NCBI GenBank assembly: GCA_045128735.1
Contig: JBGVRT010000109.1
Location: forward strand, 1 to 22,401
Direction: 5' to 3'
Source: RGIG8775 sp045128735
Lineage (GTDB): Bacteria; Bacillota; Clostridia; Oscillospirales; CAG-272
Length of the DNA: 22,401 bases
The notes beneath the pieces are model-generated. The model saw only the letters and a list, made by a program, of their open reading frames with translations, was not told the origin of the DNA and did no database searches. Within the stretch, counting starts at the first letter, position 1; the number at the start of each line of letters is the position of its first letter. This document shows, piece after piece, positions 7,062 to 13,344 of this stretch. Position numbers and translations under genes: made by a program.

Positions 7062-7898
7062 TTATATATTCTTCATAGCTTCGGTTATCTCACTAACCGC
7101 CTGCTCGTAAAGCTCGTCATTGGGTGCAGAGCCGTGCCACTTAACACTATTTTCCATATAAGAAACGCCCTTACCCTTAACCGACTTAGCAATGATAGCC
7201 GTGGGCTTGCCCTTGACTGTCTTTGCTTCTTCAAATGCCTTTTCGATCTGCTCGAGGTCGTGAGCGTCGATAGAAATAACGTGGAATCCGAACGCCTCAA
7301 GCTTCTTGTCGTGAGGTGTGGGATTCATAACCTCCTCAACGGGACCGTCTATCTGGAGTCCGTTCCAGTCAACCACAACGCAGAGATTGTCAAGCTTATA
7401 GTGAGCCGCGAACATTGCCGCCTCCCAAACCTGACCCTCCTCGCTTTCGCCGTCGCCGACGATAGTGTAAACGCGGTAGTCCTTCTTATCAACCTTAGCC
7501 GCAAGAGCCATTCCGCAAGCCGAGGAGATACCGAGACCAAGCGAGCCTGCGCTCATATCAACACCGGGAATTATCTTCATATCGGGGTGACCCTGAAGGA
7601 AGCTGTCTACCTGACGGAGATTTTTAAGCTCAGCGCGGTCGAAAAATCCTCTCTCGGCAAGAGCCGCATAGAGACCGGGCGCGGTGTGTCCCTTGGAGAG
7701 CACGAAGCGGTCACGGTCAGCCATTTTGGGGTTCTTGGGGTCGATATTCATTTCCTTGAAGTAGAGATACGCGAGAATTTCGGCAATAGAGAGCGATCCG
7801 CCCGGGTGACCCGAAGCCGCTGCGTGAACCGCCTCAAGCGCGCCGAGACGGATCTTTGCCGCCACGGTCTTCAAGCTTTTGAGTTCGTTTTGATTCAT
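7062..7898 (-). CDS. Transketolase, N-terminal (thiamine diphosphate-binding) subunit
   Basis: These 278 residues contain SGHPGGSLS at 29-37, DRFVLSKGHTAPGLY at 63-77 and the thiamine diphosphate motif GDGESEEGQVW at 148-158, which ends with N179 (GDG..N). The chain stops after the PP domain, so it needs the next gene for the pyrimidine domain. I chose ATG 7898, which has AAGGAAGG about 9 bases upstream. An in-frame ATG at 7952 would fall inside the promoter spacer, upstream of the predicted transcription start near 7934, so it cannot be used from this promoter. This gene opens the run that continues through the lipoprotein, mreC, nth and the DUF362 gene. Confidence 0.94.
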   Translation of the reverse strand: MNQNELKSLKTVAAKIRLGALEAVHAAASGHPGGSLSIAEILAYLYFKEMNIDPKNPKMADRDRFVLSKGHTAPGLYAALAERGFFDRAELKNLRQVDSFLQGHPDMKIIPGVDMSAGSLGLGISSACGMALAAKVDKKDYRVYTIVGDGESEEGQVWEAAMFAAHYKLDNLCVVVDWNGLQIDGPVEEVMNPTPHDKKLEAFGFHVISIDAHDLEQIEKAFEEAKTVKGKPTAIIAKSVKGKGVSYMENSVKWHGSAPNDELYEQAVSEITEAMKNI

Positions 7899-7940
7899 AT
7901 CTGAAGCCTTCCTTTCAAAAAGCAGAATTTTACAGTTACT

Positions 7941-7969
7941 ATTATACCGCATTTTCCGCCTCTTGTCAA
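7941..7969 (-). promoter_or_regulatory. Perfect-consensus sigma-A promoter of the transketolase operon
   Basis: On the minus strand TTGACA (7964-7969), 17 bp and TATAAT (7941-7946) match consensus at all 12 positions. The predicted transcription start is near 7934, with a 35-base leader. Confidence 0.95.
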
Positions 7970-8004
7970 GGAGTATCGCGCAATTGCTCTCGCAATTATT
8001 TCAA

Positions 8005-8208
8005 TTATTCGCCTCTATTTGCGTCTATCATACCCTCTGCGAAGATGTACGCCACCAGCACCCCCACTGCCGAGATAAGCGCGGTTATCTGTCCGACAGT
8101 CATTTCGTCAATACCGAACATGGCGCAAAGCGACACAACAACGCCCGTAATCGCGCTCCACAGCTTTCTGCTCGCGAGCTTCTCTTTTAATTTCTGTGAC
8201 ATTTTCAT
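8005..8208 (-). CDS. Holin-like small membrane protein with two helices
   Basis: A 67-residue protein with a basic N-terminus (KLKEKLASRK), two hydrophobic helices (about 15-33 and 38-58) joined by a short turn holding D34 and E35, and a polar tail (DANRGE). The pattern, including AYIFAEGMIDANR near the end, resembles small phage-type holins found in Clostridia; the match is by architecture and recall, not a database hit. No endolysin, tail or integrase gene is near, so it is an orphan or domesticated lysis-type gene. The start ATG has AGGAGG with 6-base spacing. It follows its partner by 12 bases. The function could equally be in toxin export or membrane stress. Confidence 0.7.
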   Translation of the reverse strand: MKMSQKLKEKLASRKLWSAITGVVVSLCAMFGIDEMTVGQITALISAVGVLVAYIFAEGMIDANRGE

Positions 8209-8220
8209 TTTTTACCTCCT

Positions 8221-8451
8221 TTATTTTCCCGAAAATACACAAGATTCGAGCAAGGCTATCCGTCTCTCCTGCTCGACTATCTGCTTAAGAAAGCCCGAGT
8301 TCTTTTTTGACTGGCTTTCCATAAACTGCTTGAGCTGTTTCACAGCCTCCTCAAGCGAGACAATGGCACGTCCCACCTTTGCCACAGCGCCAAGCACCGT
8401 CACCATAGTAGTAACCACCGCGCCGACTGCCGCCATAAGCTCTATACTCAT
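8221..8451 (-). CDS. Small membrane protein with coiled-coil tail, BhlA/UviB-like layout
   Basis: A 76-residue protein. Residues 5-27 form one hydrophobic helix, and about 30-70 form a charged amphipathic coiled coil (SLEEAVKQLKQFMES, then LKQIVEQERRIALLE). An N-terminal membrane helix plus cytosolic coiled coil is the layout of BhlA/UviB-type holin-like proteins; XhlA has the opposite order. I call it by layout only. It is the first gene of a two-gene unit with the holin-like gene 12 bases on, each with its own AGGAGG. An extended -10 promoter precedes it. Confidence 0.68.
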   Translation of the reverse strand: MSIELMAAVGAVVTTMVTVLGAVAKVGRAIVSLEEAVKQLKQFMESQSKKNSGFLKQIVEQERRIALLESCVFSGK

Positions 8452-8490
8452 AAAAATATCCTCCTTTTGCCTGTTTATCTGTTCGCCCTC

Positions 8491-8499
8491 ATTCTATCA
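8491..8499 (-). promoter_or_regulatory. Extended -10 promoter of the holin-like pair
   Basis: The minus strand reads TGATAGAAT, an extended -10 (TGn plus 5 of 6 bases), about 40 bases before the start. There is no good -35 at 16-18 bp. It is divergent from the sfp-type gene promoter at 8554-8582. Confidence 0.6.
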
Positions 8500-8553
8500 C
8501 AAAAAATAAATTCGCGGCTGACCGATTTTTGACAGTAAATTTTTATAAACCCC

Positions 8554-8582
8554 TTGAAATGCAGGCGCAAATATGTTATACT
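8554..8582 (+). promoter_or_regulatory. Sigma-A promoter of the phosphopantetheinyl transferase gene
   Basis: TTGAAA (8554-8559), a 17-bp spacer and TATACT (8577-8582), with a leader of about 40 bases. Confidence 0.85.
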
Positions 8583-8629
8583 GAAATAAATGTAGCTACA
8601 TATATAGATTGTGTCGCGGAGGTGCGCTT

Positions 8630-9238
8630 ATGCTCATACTCAAGATAGTGCGAGTCAGTGAGGACACGGCAGGCGGTGCGCTTTCTCTGCCTCTGTCTGT
8701 CACCGATTATATAAATCAGAAAAAGGGCACGACGCGCCTTGAAAGAGCCTGCGGTATGCTCCTTCTCAAAAGCGCCCTTTCTGAGCTTGGCGTGGACTCC
8801 TACGAGCTTGAACTGCTCCCATCTGGCAAGCCTGTTCTGCGCGGTTCGGAGCTTCACTTTAACATTTCCCACGCGGGCGGACTTTGCGCTCTGGCAATTT
8901 CAGACTCTCCGGTGGGCATCGACATTCAGAATCTTTCGGCGCTTGACCGCATAAGCGACCTTTCAAGATTTGCGGAAAGGTTCCTCACCCCCGACGAACG
9001 CGAGATTTTTTCCGAAGAGCCGACTAAGGAACGGCTCTGCCGACTGTGGACACGCAAGGAGGCGCTTGTCAAGCTTCTCGGGCGCACCCTCGGCAACTCG
9101 CTTTCGCAATTTTCTCCGATCTGCCGCGACGACGTCAGCTTTGAGCACAGACGCGCCGAGCTTGACGGCGAAACCTATATTTTGACAATTGCCAAGCACG
9201 AAAAAAGCAACAATTACCAAATTCAAGCCAACAAATAA
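8630..9238 (+). CDS. 4'-phosphopantetheinyl transferase, Sfp superfamily
   Basis: A 202-residue enzyme that transfers the 4'-phosphopantetheine arm of coenzyme A to a serine of carrier proteins. It has FNISHAGG at 77-84, VGIDIQ at 95-100 with the Mg ligand D98, and LWTRKEALVKLLG at 139-151 with E144 and K148 (family W-x-x-KEA-x-x-K). Q100 replaces the more common Glu, which many family members tolerate. The start is ATG 8630, with GGAGGTG 5 bases upstream; a TTG at 8609 would put the ribosome binding site inside the gene. No carrier protein, NRPS or PKS gene is in the window, so it may serve fatty-acid ACP in place of AcpS or an unseen cluster. The target is unknown. Confidence 0.92.
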   Translation: MLILKIVRVSEDTAGGALSLPLSVTDYINQKKGTTRLERACGMLLLKSALSELGVDSYELELLPSGKPVLRGSELHFNISHAGGLCALAISDSPVGIDIQNLSALDRISDLSRFAERFLTPDEREIFSEEPTKERLCRLWTRKEALVKLLGRTLGNSLSQFSPICRDDVSFEHRRAELDGETYILTIAKHEKSNNYQIQANK

Positions 9239-9240
9239 CC

Positions 9241-9269
9241 TTGACCGCACGGAGTTCAGGTTTTACAAT
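9241..9269 (+). promoter_or_regulatory. Sigma-A promoter of the toroid/Fur/kinase/DUF4430 operon
   Basis: TTGACC (9241-9246), 17 bp and TACAAT (9264-9269) begin two bases after the previous stop. The direct repeat ACAATA-GTAGTA-ACAATA (9265-9282) overlaps the -10 and start point and could be an operator, perhaps for the Fur-family protein encoded in the same operon. Confidence 0.8.
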
Positions 9270-9299
9270 AGTAGTAACAATACTGCAGGAGGCAAAAAA

Positions 9300-10322
9300 A
9301 TGGCAAGAATATCTATAAATCTTGACGAAATTATTGAAAAGGTCGAAAAAACAATAGCCAACCACAAAATAGGCAAGGGAGACTACGCCCGTTGGCTATG
9401 GCAAAACGCGAAAAACGACCGTGAAATGGGCTCAAATCCCTACGGCTGTGCCGACGCGGCAAACACCCTTTATATGATAGGCGCATTTCCGCAGGACGAC
9501 GAGGAGCGCGCTGAGTCCATCCGCATTCTTCGCGGATTTCAAGACCCCGAAAGCGGTCTTTTCCACGAAAACACCCACCACACCTACCACACCACGGCGC
9601 ATTGCACCGCGGCTCTTGAGCTTTTTGACAAGTATCCGCTTTACCCCTTTACCGCGCTTAAAAAATTCGACGACCCGAAGGAGCTTCACGCTTTGCTCGA
9701 CAGCCTTGATTGGGTGATACATCCCTGGCCTCAGTCCCATCAGGGAGCAGGAGTTTTCGCGTCGAAAATAATTGTCGAAAAGCAACCTATAGAGTGGCAA
9801 AACGCTTATTTTGATTACCTTGACGCCCATTGCGACGAGAAGTACGGAATGAGCCGCGCGGGCGCGCTCGGAGCGCACCCCGAAGGTAAGTTTAACATCG
9901 ACCACCACCTTAACGGTTGGTTCCATTATTGCTTCAATTACAACCATTGCCACCGCCAATTTCCCCACACCGAAACCTTTATCGACACACTCATCTATAT
10001 GTATGAGAACAAAAAGCTCAACACAGGATGCTTCGGAAAGTCGGTAGGCTTCCGTGAAATCGACTGGGTATTCCCCATCAACCGCGCGACTTGGCAGGTG
10101 GGCTACCGAAGAGAGGAAGCAAAGGAGCTTATGCGCGACTTTGCGGTAAAATACACCGATTACCTAAACAATATAGATGTCGAAAAGGACGACGGTTGGA
10201 ACGATCTGCACGCGCTTTTCGGTGCGGTTTGCTGTCTCTCCGAGCTTCAGCTTGCGCTCCCCGGTGAGATACTTACAACGAGACCTATGAAGAACGTACT
10301 TGACCGCAGACCTTTCATCTGA
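9300..10322 (+). CDS. Unrecognised cytosolic protein with alpha/alpha-toroid-like repeats
   Basis: A 340-residue protein with no signal peptide or membrane segment. I do not recognise a named family. Segments with the spacing and G-x-F/W style turns of alpha/alpha-toroid proteins (squalene cyclase, prenyltransferase and six-hairpin folds) recur: ARWLWQN near 30, ILRGFQDPESGLFHE (76-90), YLDAHCDEKYGMSRAG (173-188) and YMYENKKLNTGCFGK (233-247). It is rich in His, Trp and Asp; HENTHHTYHTTAH (89-101) and FNIDHHLNGWFHYCFNYNHCH (198-218) look like an active-site or metal-binding lining. The start is ATG 9300 with AGGAGG 7 bases upstream; frames extending left overlap the previous gene and promoter. 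It is the first gene of the operon with the Fur-like regulator 13 bases on. A glycosidase, lyase or epimerase activity is possible but unproven. Confidence 0.8.
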   Translation: MARISINLDEIIEKVEKTIANHKIGKGDYARWLWQNAKNDREMGSNPYGCADAANTLYMIGAFPQDDEERAESIRILRGFQDPESGLFHENTHHTYHTTAHCTAALELFDKYPLYPFTALKKFDDPKELHALLDSLDWVIHPWPQSHQGAGVFASKIIVEKQPIEWQNAYFDYLDAHCDEKYGMSRAGALGAHPEGKFNIDHHLNGWFHYCFNYNHCHRQFPHTETFIDTLIYMYENKKLNTGCFGKSVGFREIDWVFPINRATWQVGYRREEAKELMRDFAVKYTDYLNNIDVEKDDGWNDLHALFGAVCCLSELQLALPGEILTTRPMKNVLDRRPFI

Positions 10323-10335
10323 TAAGGAGTTTTTT

Positions 10336-10752
10336 ATGAGAAGCACGAGCTACAACACCGCCGGCAAAAAGGCGTTAATTGAATATATGTCAAGAAACGC
10401 CCACCGCCAATTCACGGTAGAGGAGCTTTTCGCCGCCCTCACAGAGGCGGGCGCATCGGTGGGCAAAAGCTCGCTGTACCGCATTCTCGAACGCCTTGTA
10501 AGCGACGGTGCGGTGCGAAAATTCAAGGAAAGCGAGCTTTCCTCGTCGGTGTTTCAGTACATCGGAAGCGACGAGGAATGCTGCCGCCACCTGCACCTCA
10601 AATGTGCCGACTGCGGCAAGCTTGTGCATCTTGAATGCCCCAACAGCATTGAGCTGCTGCGCCACATTTACGAGGAGCACAACTTCTCAATAGACAGTAA
10701 AAAATCAGTCCTCTACGGCAGATGCCGCGACTGTCAGAAAAATACGGAGTAA
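10336..10752 (+). CDS. Fur-family metal-responsive transcriptional regulator with unusual ligand set
   Basis: A 138-residue DNA-binding repressor of the Fur/Zur/PerR type. The N-terminal winged helix has the recognition helix SVGKSSLYRILERLV at 41-55. The C-terminal dimer domain keeps the structural zinc site C90-x2-C93 and C130-x2-C133. The regulatory region reads CCRHLHLKC, giving H85 and H87 at the PerR H91/H93 positions. By hand alignment the PerR D85 position is Q74 and the D104 position is H98, with H23 as the remaining ligand, so the metal is not predictable. Extra cysteines are C82, C83 and C101. The start ATG has TAAGGAG upstream; a longer in-frame start at 10300 overlaps the previous gene. 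It probably autoregulates this operon. Confidence 0.92.
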   Translation: MRSTSYNTAGKKALIEYMSRNAHRQFTVEELFAALTEAGASVGKSSLYRILERLVSDGAVRKFKESELSSSVFQYIGSDEECCRHLHLKCADCGKLVHLECPNSIELLRHIYEEHNFSIDSKKSVLYGRCRDCQKNTE

Positions 10753-10755
10753 CCT

Positions 10756-11601
10756 ATGTTTGAAATTCCACCAAGGGTAGCCGCCATACACGACCTTTCC
10801 TGCTTCGGCAGATGCGCGCTGACGGTGATTATCCCAACACTTTCGGCTTTGGGCGTGCAGACAGTGCCCATTCCAACCGCCCTGCTATCAACCCACACGG
10901 GCGGCTTTACCGATATGCTTTTCGTTGACCTTAGCGGTGAAATGGACTCTATTTCAAGCCATTTCAAAAGCCTTGGGCTGAAGTTCGACTCGATATACAG
11001 CGGATTTCTCGGAAGCGAAGCGCAGATAGAGCGCGTGGCAAACTTTATAGACGAGTTTGCCGACAAGAACGCCCCCATTCTCGTTGACCCCGTAATGGGC
11101 GACGACGGCGCGCTTTATTCTACATACACCAAGGAGCTTGGCGAGGGTATGCGCCGACTTGTGAAAAAAGCCGACGTCATTACCCCCAACTACACCGAGG
11201 CTTGCTTCCTCACAGACACCGAATACCGTCCGCTTGAGGGTATGAGCGAAAACGAGGTCGAGGCACTTGCGCTTACGCTTATTGAAAAGCTCTCGCGTCT
11301 CGGCGCGAAAAAAATAGCCGTTACGGGAATGGAATCACCCGAGCACGTGCTGACCTTCGGCACCGACGGCGGTAAGGTTTTCTGCGACAAACGCCCAAGA
11401 CTTTCGGCAAGCTACCCGGGCACAGGCGACATCTTCGCCTCGGTATTGCTTGGCAAGCTTCTCTCGGGCGAAAGCTTTGAGGACGCCACAAAATCCGCCT
11501 GCGCCTTTACTGCAGAGGTCATCAGCTACACAATGCGATTCCCCACTCCTCACCGCGACGGGGTTATGCTTGAACCCTGCCTCAAAAAGCTGTTTTTATA
11601 A
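10756..11601 (+). CDS. pdxY: Pyridoxamine/pyridoxal kinase, PdxY-like (ribokinase superfamily)
   Basis: A 281-residue kinase that phosphorylates pyridoxal or pyridoxamine for PLP salvage. IHDLSCFGRCALT at 11-23 is the substrate-binding start typical of PdxY/PdxK. STHTGGFT lies at 45-52, VDPVMGDDGALY at 110-121 and ITPNYTEAC at 142-150. The anion hole/catalytic motif GTGDIFASVLLG at 222-233 has D225 as base. Length matches PdxY. The ATG lies 3 bases after the regulator stop, with GGAG inside the regulator's last codons, so translation is coupled. Related ThiD (HMP kinase) members exist, but the HDLSC-x-GRC start favours B6. Its place between a metal sensor and a surface protein is not usual. 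Confidence 0.9.
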   Translation: MFEIPPRVAAIHDLSCFGRCALTVIIPTLSALGVQTVPIPTALLSTHTGGFTDMLFVDLSGEMDSISSHFKSLGLKFDSIYSGFLGSEAQIERVANFIDEFADKNAPILVDPVMGDDGALYSTYTKELGEGMRRLVKKADVITPNYTEACFLTDTEYRPLEGMSENEVEALALTLIEKLSRLGAKKIAVTGMESPEHVLTFGTDGGKVFCDKRPRLSASYPGTGDIFASVLLGKLLSGESFEDATKSACAFTAEVISYTMRFPTPHRDGVMLEPCLKKLFL

Positions 11602-11629
11602 AACAAAATTCCCCAATAAGGAGAAAATT

Positions 11630-12442
11630 ATGAAAAAGATTATAACCGCCCTTGCACTCGTCCTTATCCTTGCATTTTCGGCTATTTTGCCTGCCTTTGC
11701 CAACACGCCGTCGCTGACGGTAAAAATCCGCATTGAGGGCAAGACCGAAAACCTGTTTTTCGGCGAGGTCACAACCAACAACAAGGAGAACTACAGCATT
11801 ATAAATATGCTGAAGCTGGCAGACGCGCAAAGCGAAACGCTGGCTGTAACAGGGCTTAGCGAGGGTTATATTCTCGCTGTCAATTACGATAAGATTGGTC
11901 AGACCGAAAAGGGGCTTGACGGCTTTGTTATCCGCGTAAACGGCGAGCATGTTCCTTATGCCAACCTTGACAGCTACGAGCTTAAAAACGGCGACGAGAT
12001 ACTCGTTTATTACTCCGACGAGTGGAACAGCGGAATAATCAGAGATATAATTGTTGACACCGAAAAAATCGAGCAGGGTTATATCAGATTTACATACGAA
12101 AAGCCCTCAAGCGACGGAAGCTTTGTCACCAACGAGTCTATAGTAGGCGCAACGGTGAAATGGTACTGCGACGAGGTTGAGTTCACCTACGTCACCGACG
12201 GACAGGGCGGAATTATCATAGATAAGCCCGCACTTACAAGCGGCACGCACCGAATGAATATCAACCTGTATAACGAGGACGGAACGCCTGCAATTCTGCG
12301 CCTTGCGCCCGACTATACATTAAGCGTTCCCGTGGCAATCGGTGACACGGTGGTGGTCTATGTCTGCGCTGCGGTTGCGGTGCTCAGCCTTGCGGCAATC
12401 GCCGTACTTTGGGTGAGCTTGAAGAGAAAAAAATCGGCATAA
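11630..12442 (+). CDS. Membrane-anchored surface protein with a DUF4430 (transcobalamin C-terminal-like) domain
   Basis: A 270-residue exported protein. The signal peptide is about 1-25 (KK start, hydrophobic core, AFA cleavage). Residues 28-130 match the DUF4430 pattern: SLTVKIRIEG start, INMLKLAD helix, GFVIRVNGEHVPYANLDSYELKNGDEILVYY end. A second beta-rich part (about 135-230) looks like an Ig- or MSCRAMM-type repeat, and a transmembrane helix (239-263) is followed by KRKK. There is no LPxTG, so it is membrane-held rather than sortase-linked. DUF4430 is related to the beta domain of transcobalamin/intrinsic factor, so ligand or corrinoid contact is possible but unproven. The start ATG has AAGGAG upstream. 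It is 28 bases after the kinase, the last gene of the operon. Confidence 0.87.
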   Translation: MKKIITALALVLILAFSAILPAFANTPSLTVKIRIEGKTENLFFGEVTTNNKENYSIINMLKLADAQSETLAVTGLSEGYILAVNYDKIGQTEKGLDGFVIRVNGEHVPYANLDSYELKNGDEILVYYSDEWNSGIIRDIIVDTEKIEQGYIRFTYEKPSSDGSFVTNESIVGATVKWYCDEVEFTYVTDGQGGIIIDKPALTSGTHRMNINLYNEDGTPAILRLAPDYTLSVPVAIGDTVVVYVCAAVAVLSLAAIAVLWVSLKRKKSA

Positions 12443-12450
12443 TATACGAG

Positions 12451-12480
12451 AAGAAGCCAACTCCGCGGAGTTGGCTTCTT
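12451..12480. terminator. Perfect 30-base palindrome between convergent genes, likely bidirectional terminator
   Basis: The arms AAGAAGCCAACTCCG and CGGAGTTGGCTTCTT are exact reverse complements with no spacer. It lies 8 bases after the DUF4430 stop and 42 bases from the convergent hydrolase stop. The T-run is short (TTCTTT), so termination efficiency is uncertain. Confidence 0.75.
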
Positions 12481-12484
12481 TGCT

Positions 12485-12498
12485 CACAATGTTCGCAC
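12485..12498 (-). repeat. Short dispersed repeat, copy 2
   Basis: The minus strand reads GTGCGAACATTGTG, matching the first 14 bases of the 20601-20616 copy with one mismatch. It sits in the 42-base gap between the palindrome and the hydrolase stop. The match to the 20601 copy continues to the next GCAC block. Confidence 0.45.
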
Positions 12499-12522
12499 TG
12501 CACCAATGATATCCCCCACCGG

Positions 12523-13335
12523 TCAGGTGGTCTGTCTTATCCAACCGTCGGCAAGGCGGGGCCACTCAGCTATGCGAGCGTTCTGCATATTGTCCGTGCT
12601 TCCCGTTACGGGTGTGGCAAGCGCCATTCCGTGAGGTCCGTTGGGGAAAATATGTACCTCAAAGGGTATCTTCGCCTCCGACAGTGCGGTCGCCATTTTA
12701 AGCGTGTTCTGAACGTTGACCGCGTTATCGTTTGCAGTGTGCCAAAGGAACGCGGGAACTGTGTGCTCTCCAAGGTCATTCTCAAGAGAAATAAGTCTTA
12801 TCTGTTCCTCTGTGGGTGTCTCTGTGCCAAAGGCGTTATGGAAGGTGCCCTTATGGGTCTTGTCAAACCAACAAAGCACGGGGTAGCAAAGCACCATACC
12901 CGTGGGCTTATTCATACCGAAAGGCGCGTTTATTGCGTTTGCAACCTCGGGAATGTGCCAACGAGTACCGAGAGAAGCCGCAAGATGTCCGCCTGCCGAA
13001 AAGCCAAGCACGAACACGCGCTCGGGGTCTACCTTATATTTTTCGGCGTTCTGTCTGATATGCACCATAGCAAGTGACGCCTCGATAAGCGGACGGGGAA
13101 AGACTGCGTTGGACTTTACCGAATAGTCAAGCACAAAGCAAGCGTATCCCATTGCGTTAAACGCAATCGCGATGTTCTCGCCCTCGCGGTCAGAGCATAC
13201 ACCCGAGTAACCGCCGCCGGGGATAATAAGGATAGCGTCGCTCTTTTCCATGCGTGTGCTTGGAAGATAGGTAGTAAGCGAGGCTCTTTCGTTCTCACCG
13301 CAAAGCTTGATTGTTTCAACGTTCATATAGTTCAT
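12523..13335 (-). CDS. Alpha/beta-hydrolase, esterase/lipase type (possible carbohydrate acetyl-esterase)
   Basis: A 270-residue cytosolic serine hydrolase of the BD-FAE / acetyl-esterase group. The oxyanion motif is IPGGGYSGV (38-46), the nucleophile elbow GFSAGG at 111-116 has S113, the acid is D203 in HTANDNAV, and the base is H235 in PNGPHGMA. There is no signal peptide, so an imported sugar ester or small ester is the likely substrate. The start ATG 13335 has AGGAGG 6 bases upstream. It begins 9 bases after the aminopeptidase stop, and the ribosome binding site touches that stop, so it is the last gene of the yqeG run. The natural substrate cannot be read from the sequence. Confidence 0.9.
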   Translation of the reverse strand: MNYMNVETIKLCGENERASLTTYLPSTRMEKSDAILIIPGGGYSGVCSDREGENIAIAFNAMGYACFVLDYSVKSNAVFPRPLIEASLAMVHIRQNAEKYKVDPERVFVLGFSAGGHLAASLGTRWHIPEVANAINAPFGMNKPTGMVLCYPVLCWFDKTHKGTFHNAFGTETPTEEQIRLISLENDLGEHTVPAFLWHTANDNAVNVQNTLKMATALSEAKIPFEVHIFPNGPHGMALATPVTGSTDNMQNARIAEWPRLADGWIRQTT

Positions 13336-13344
13336 AATATCCTC

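Noticed and set aside
7985..8004. AATTGC/GCAATT hairpin after the holin-like gene as terminator
   Set aside because: The stem is short and AT-rich and no T-run follows it on the minus strand. Transcripts may read into the transketolase promoter region.
8609..8632. TTG start for the phosphopantetheinyl transferase
   Set aside because: It would place the GGAGGTG site inside the gene. ATG 8630 has ideal spacing to that site.
12516..12530. CCACC-GGTCA-GGTGG hairpin as terminator of the alpha/beta-hydrolase gene
   Set aside because: It overlaps the coding end and stop, the stem is only 5 bp, and no T-run follows. The palindrome at 12451-12480 is the better candidate.
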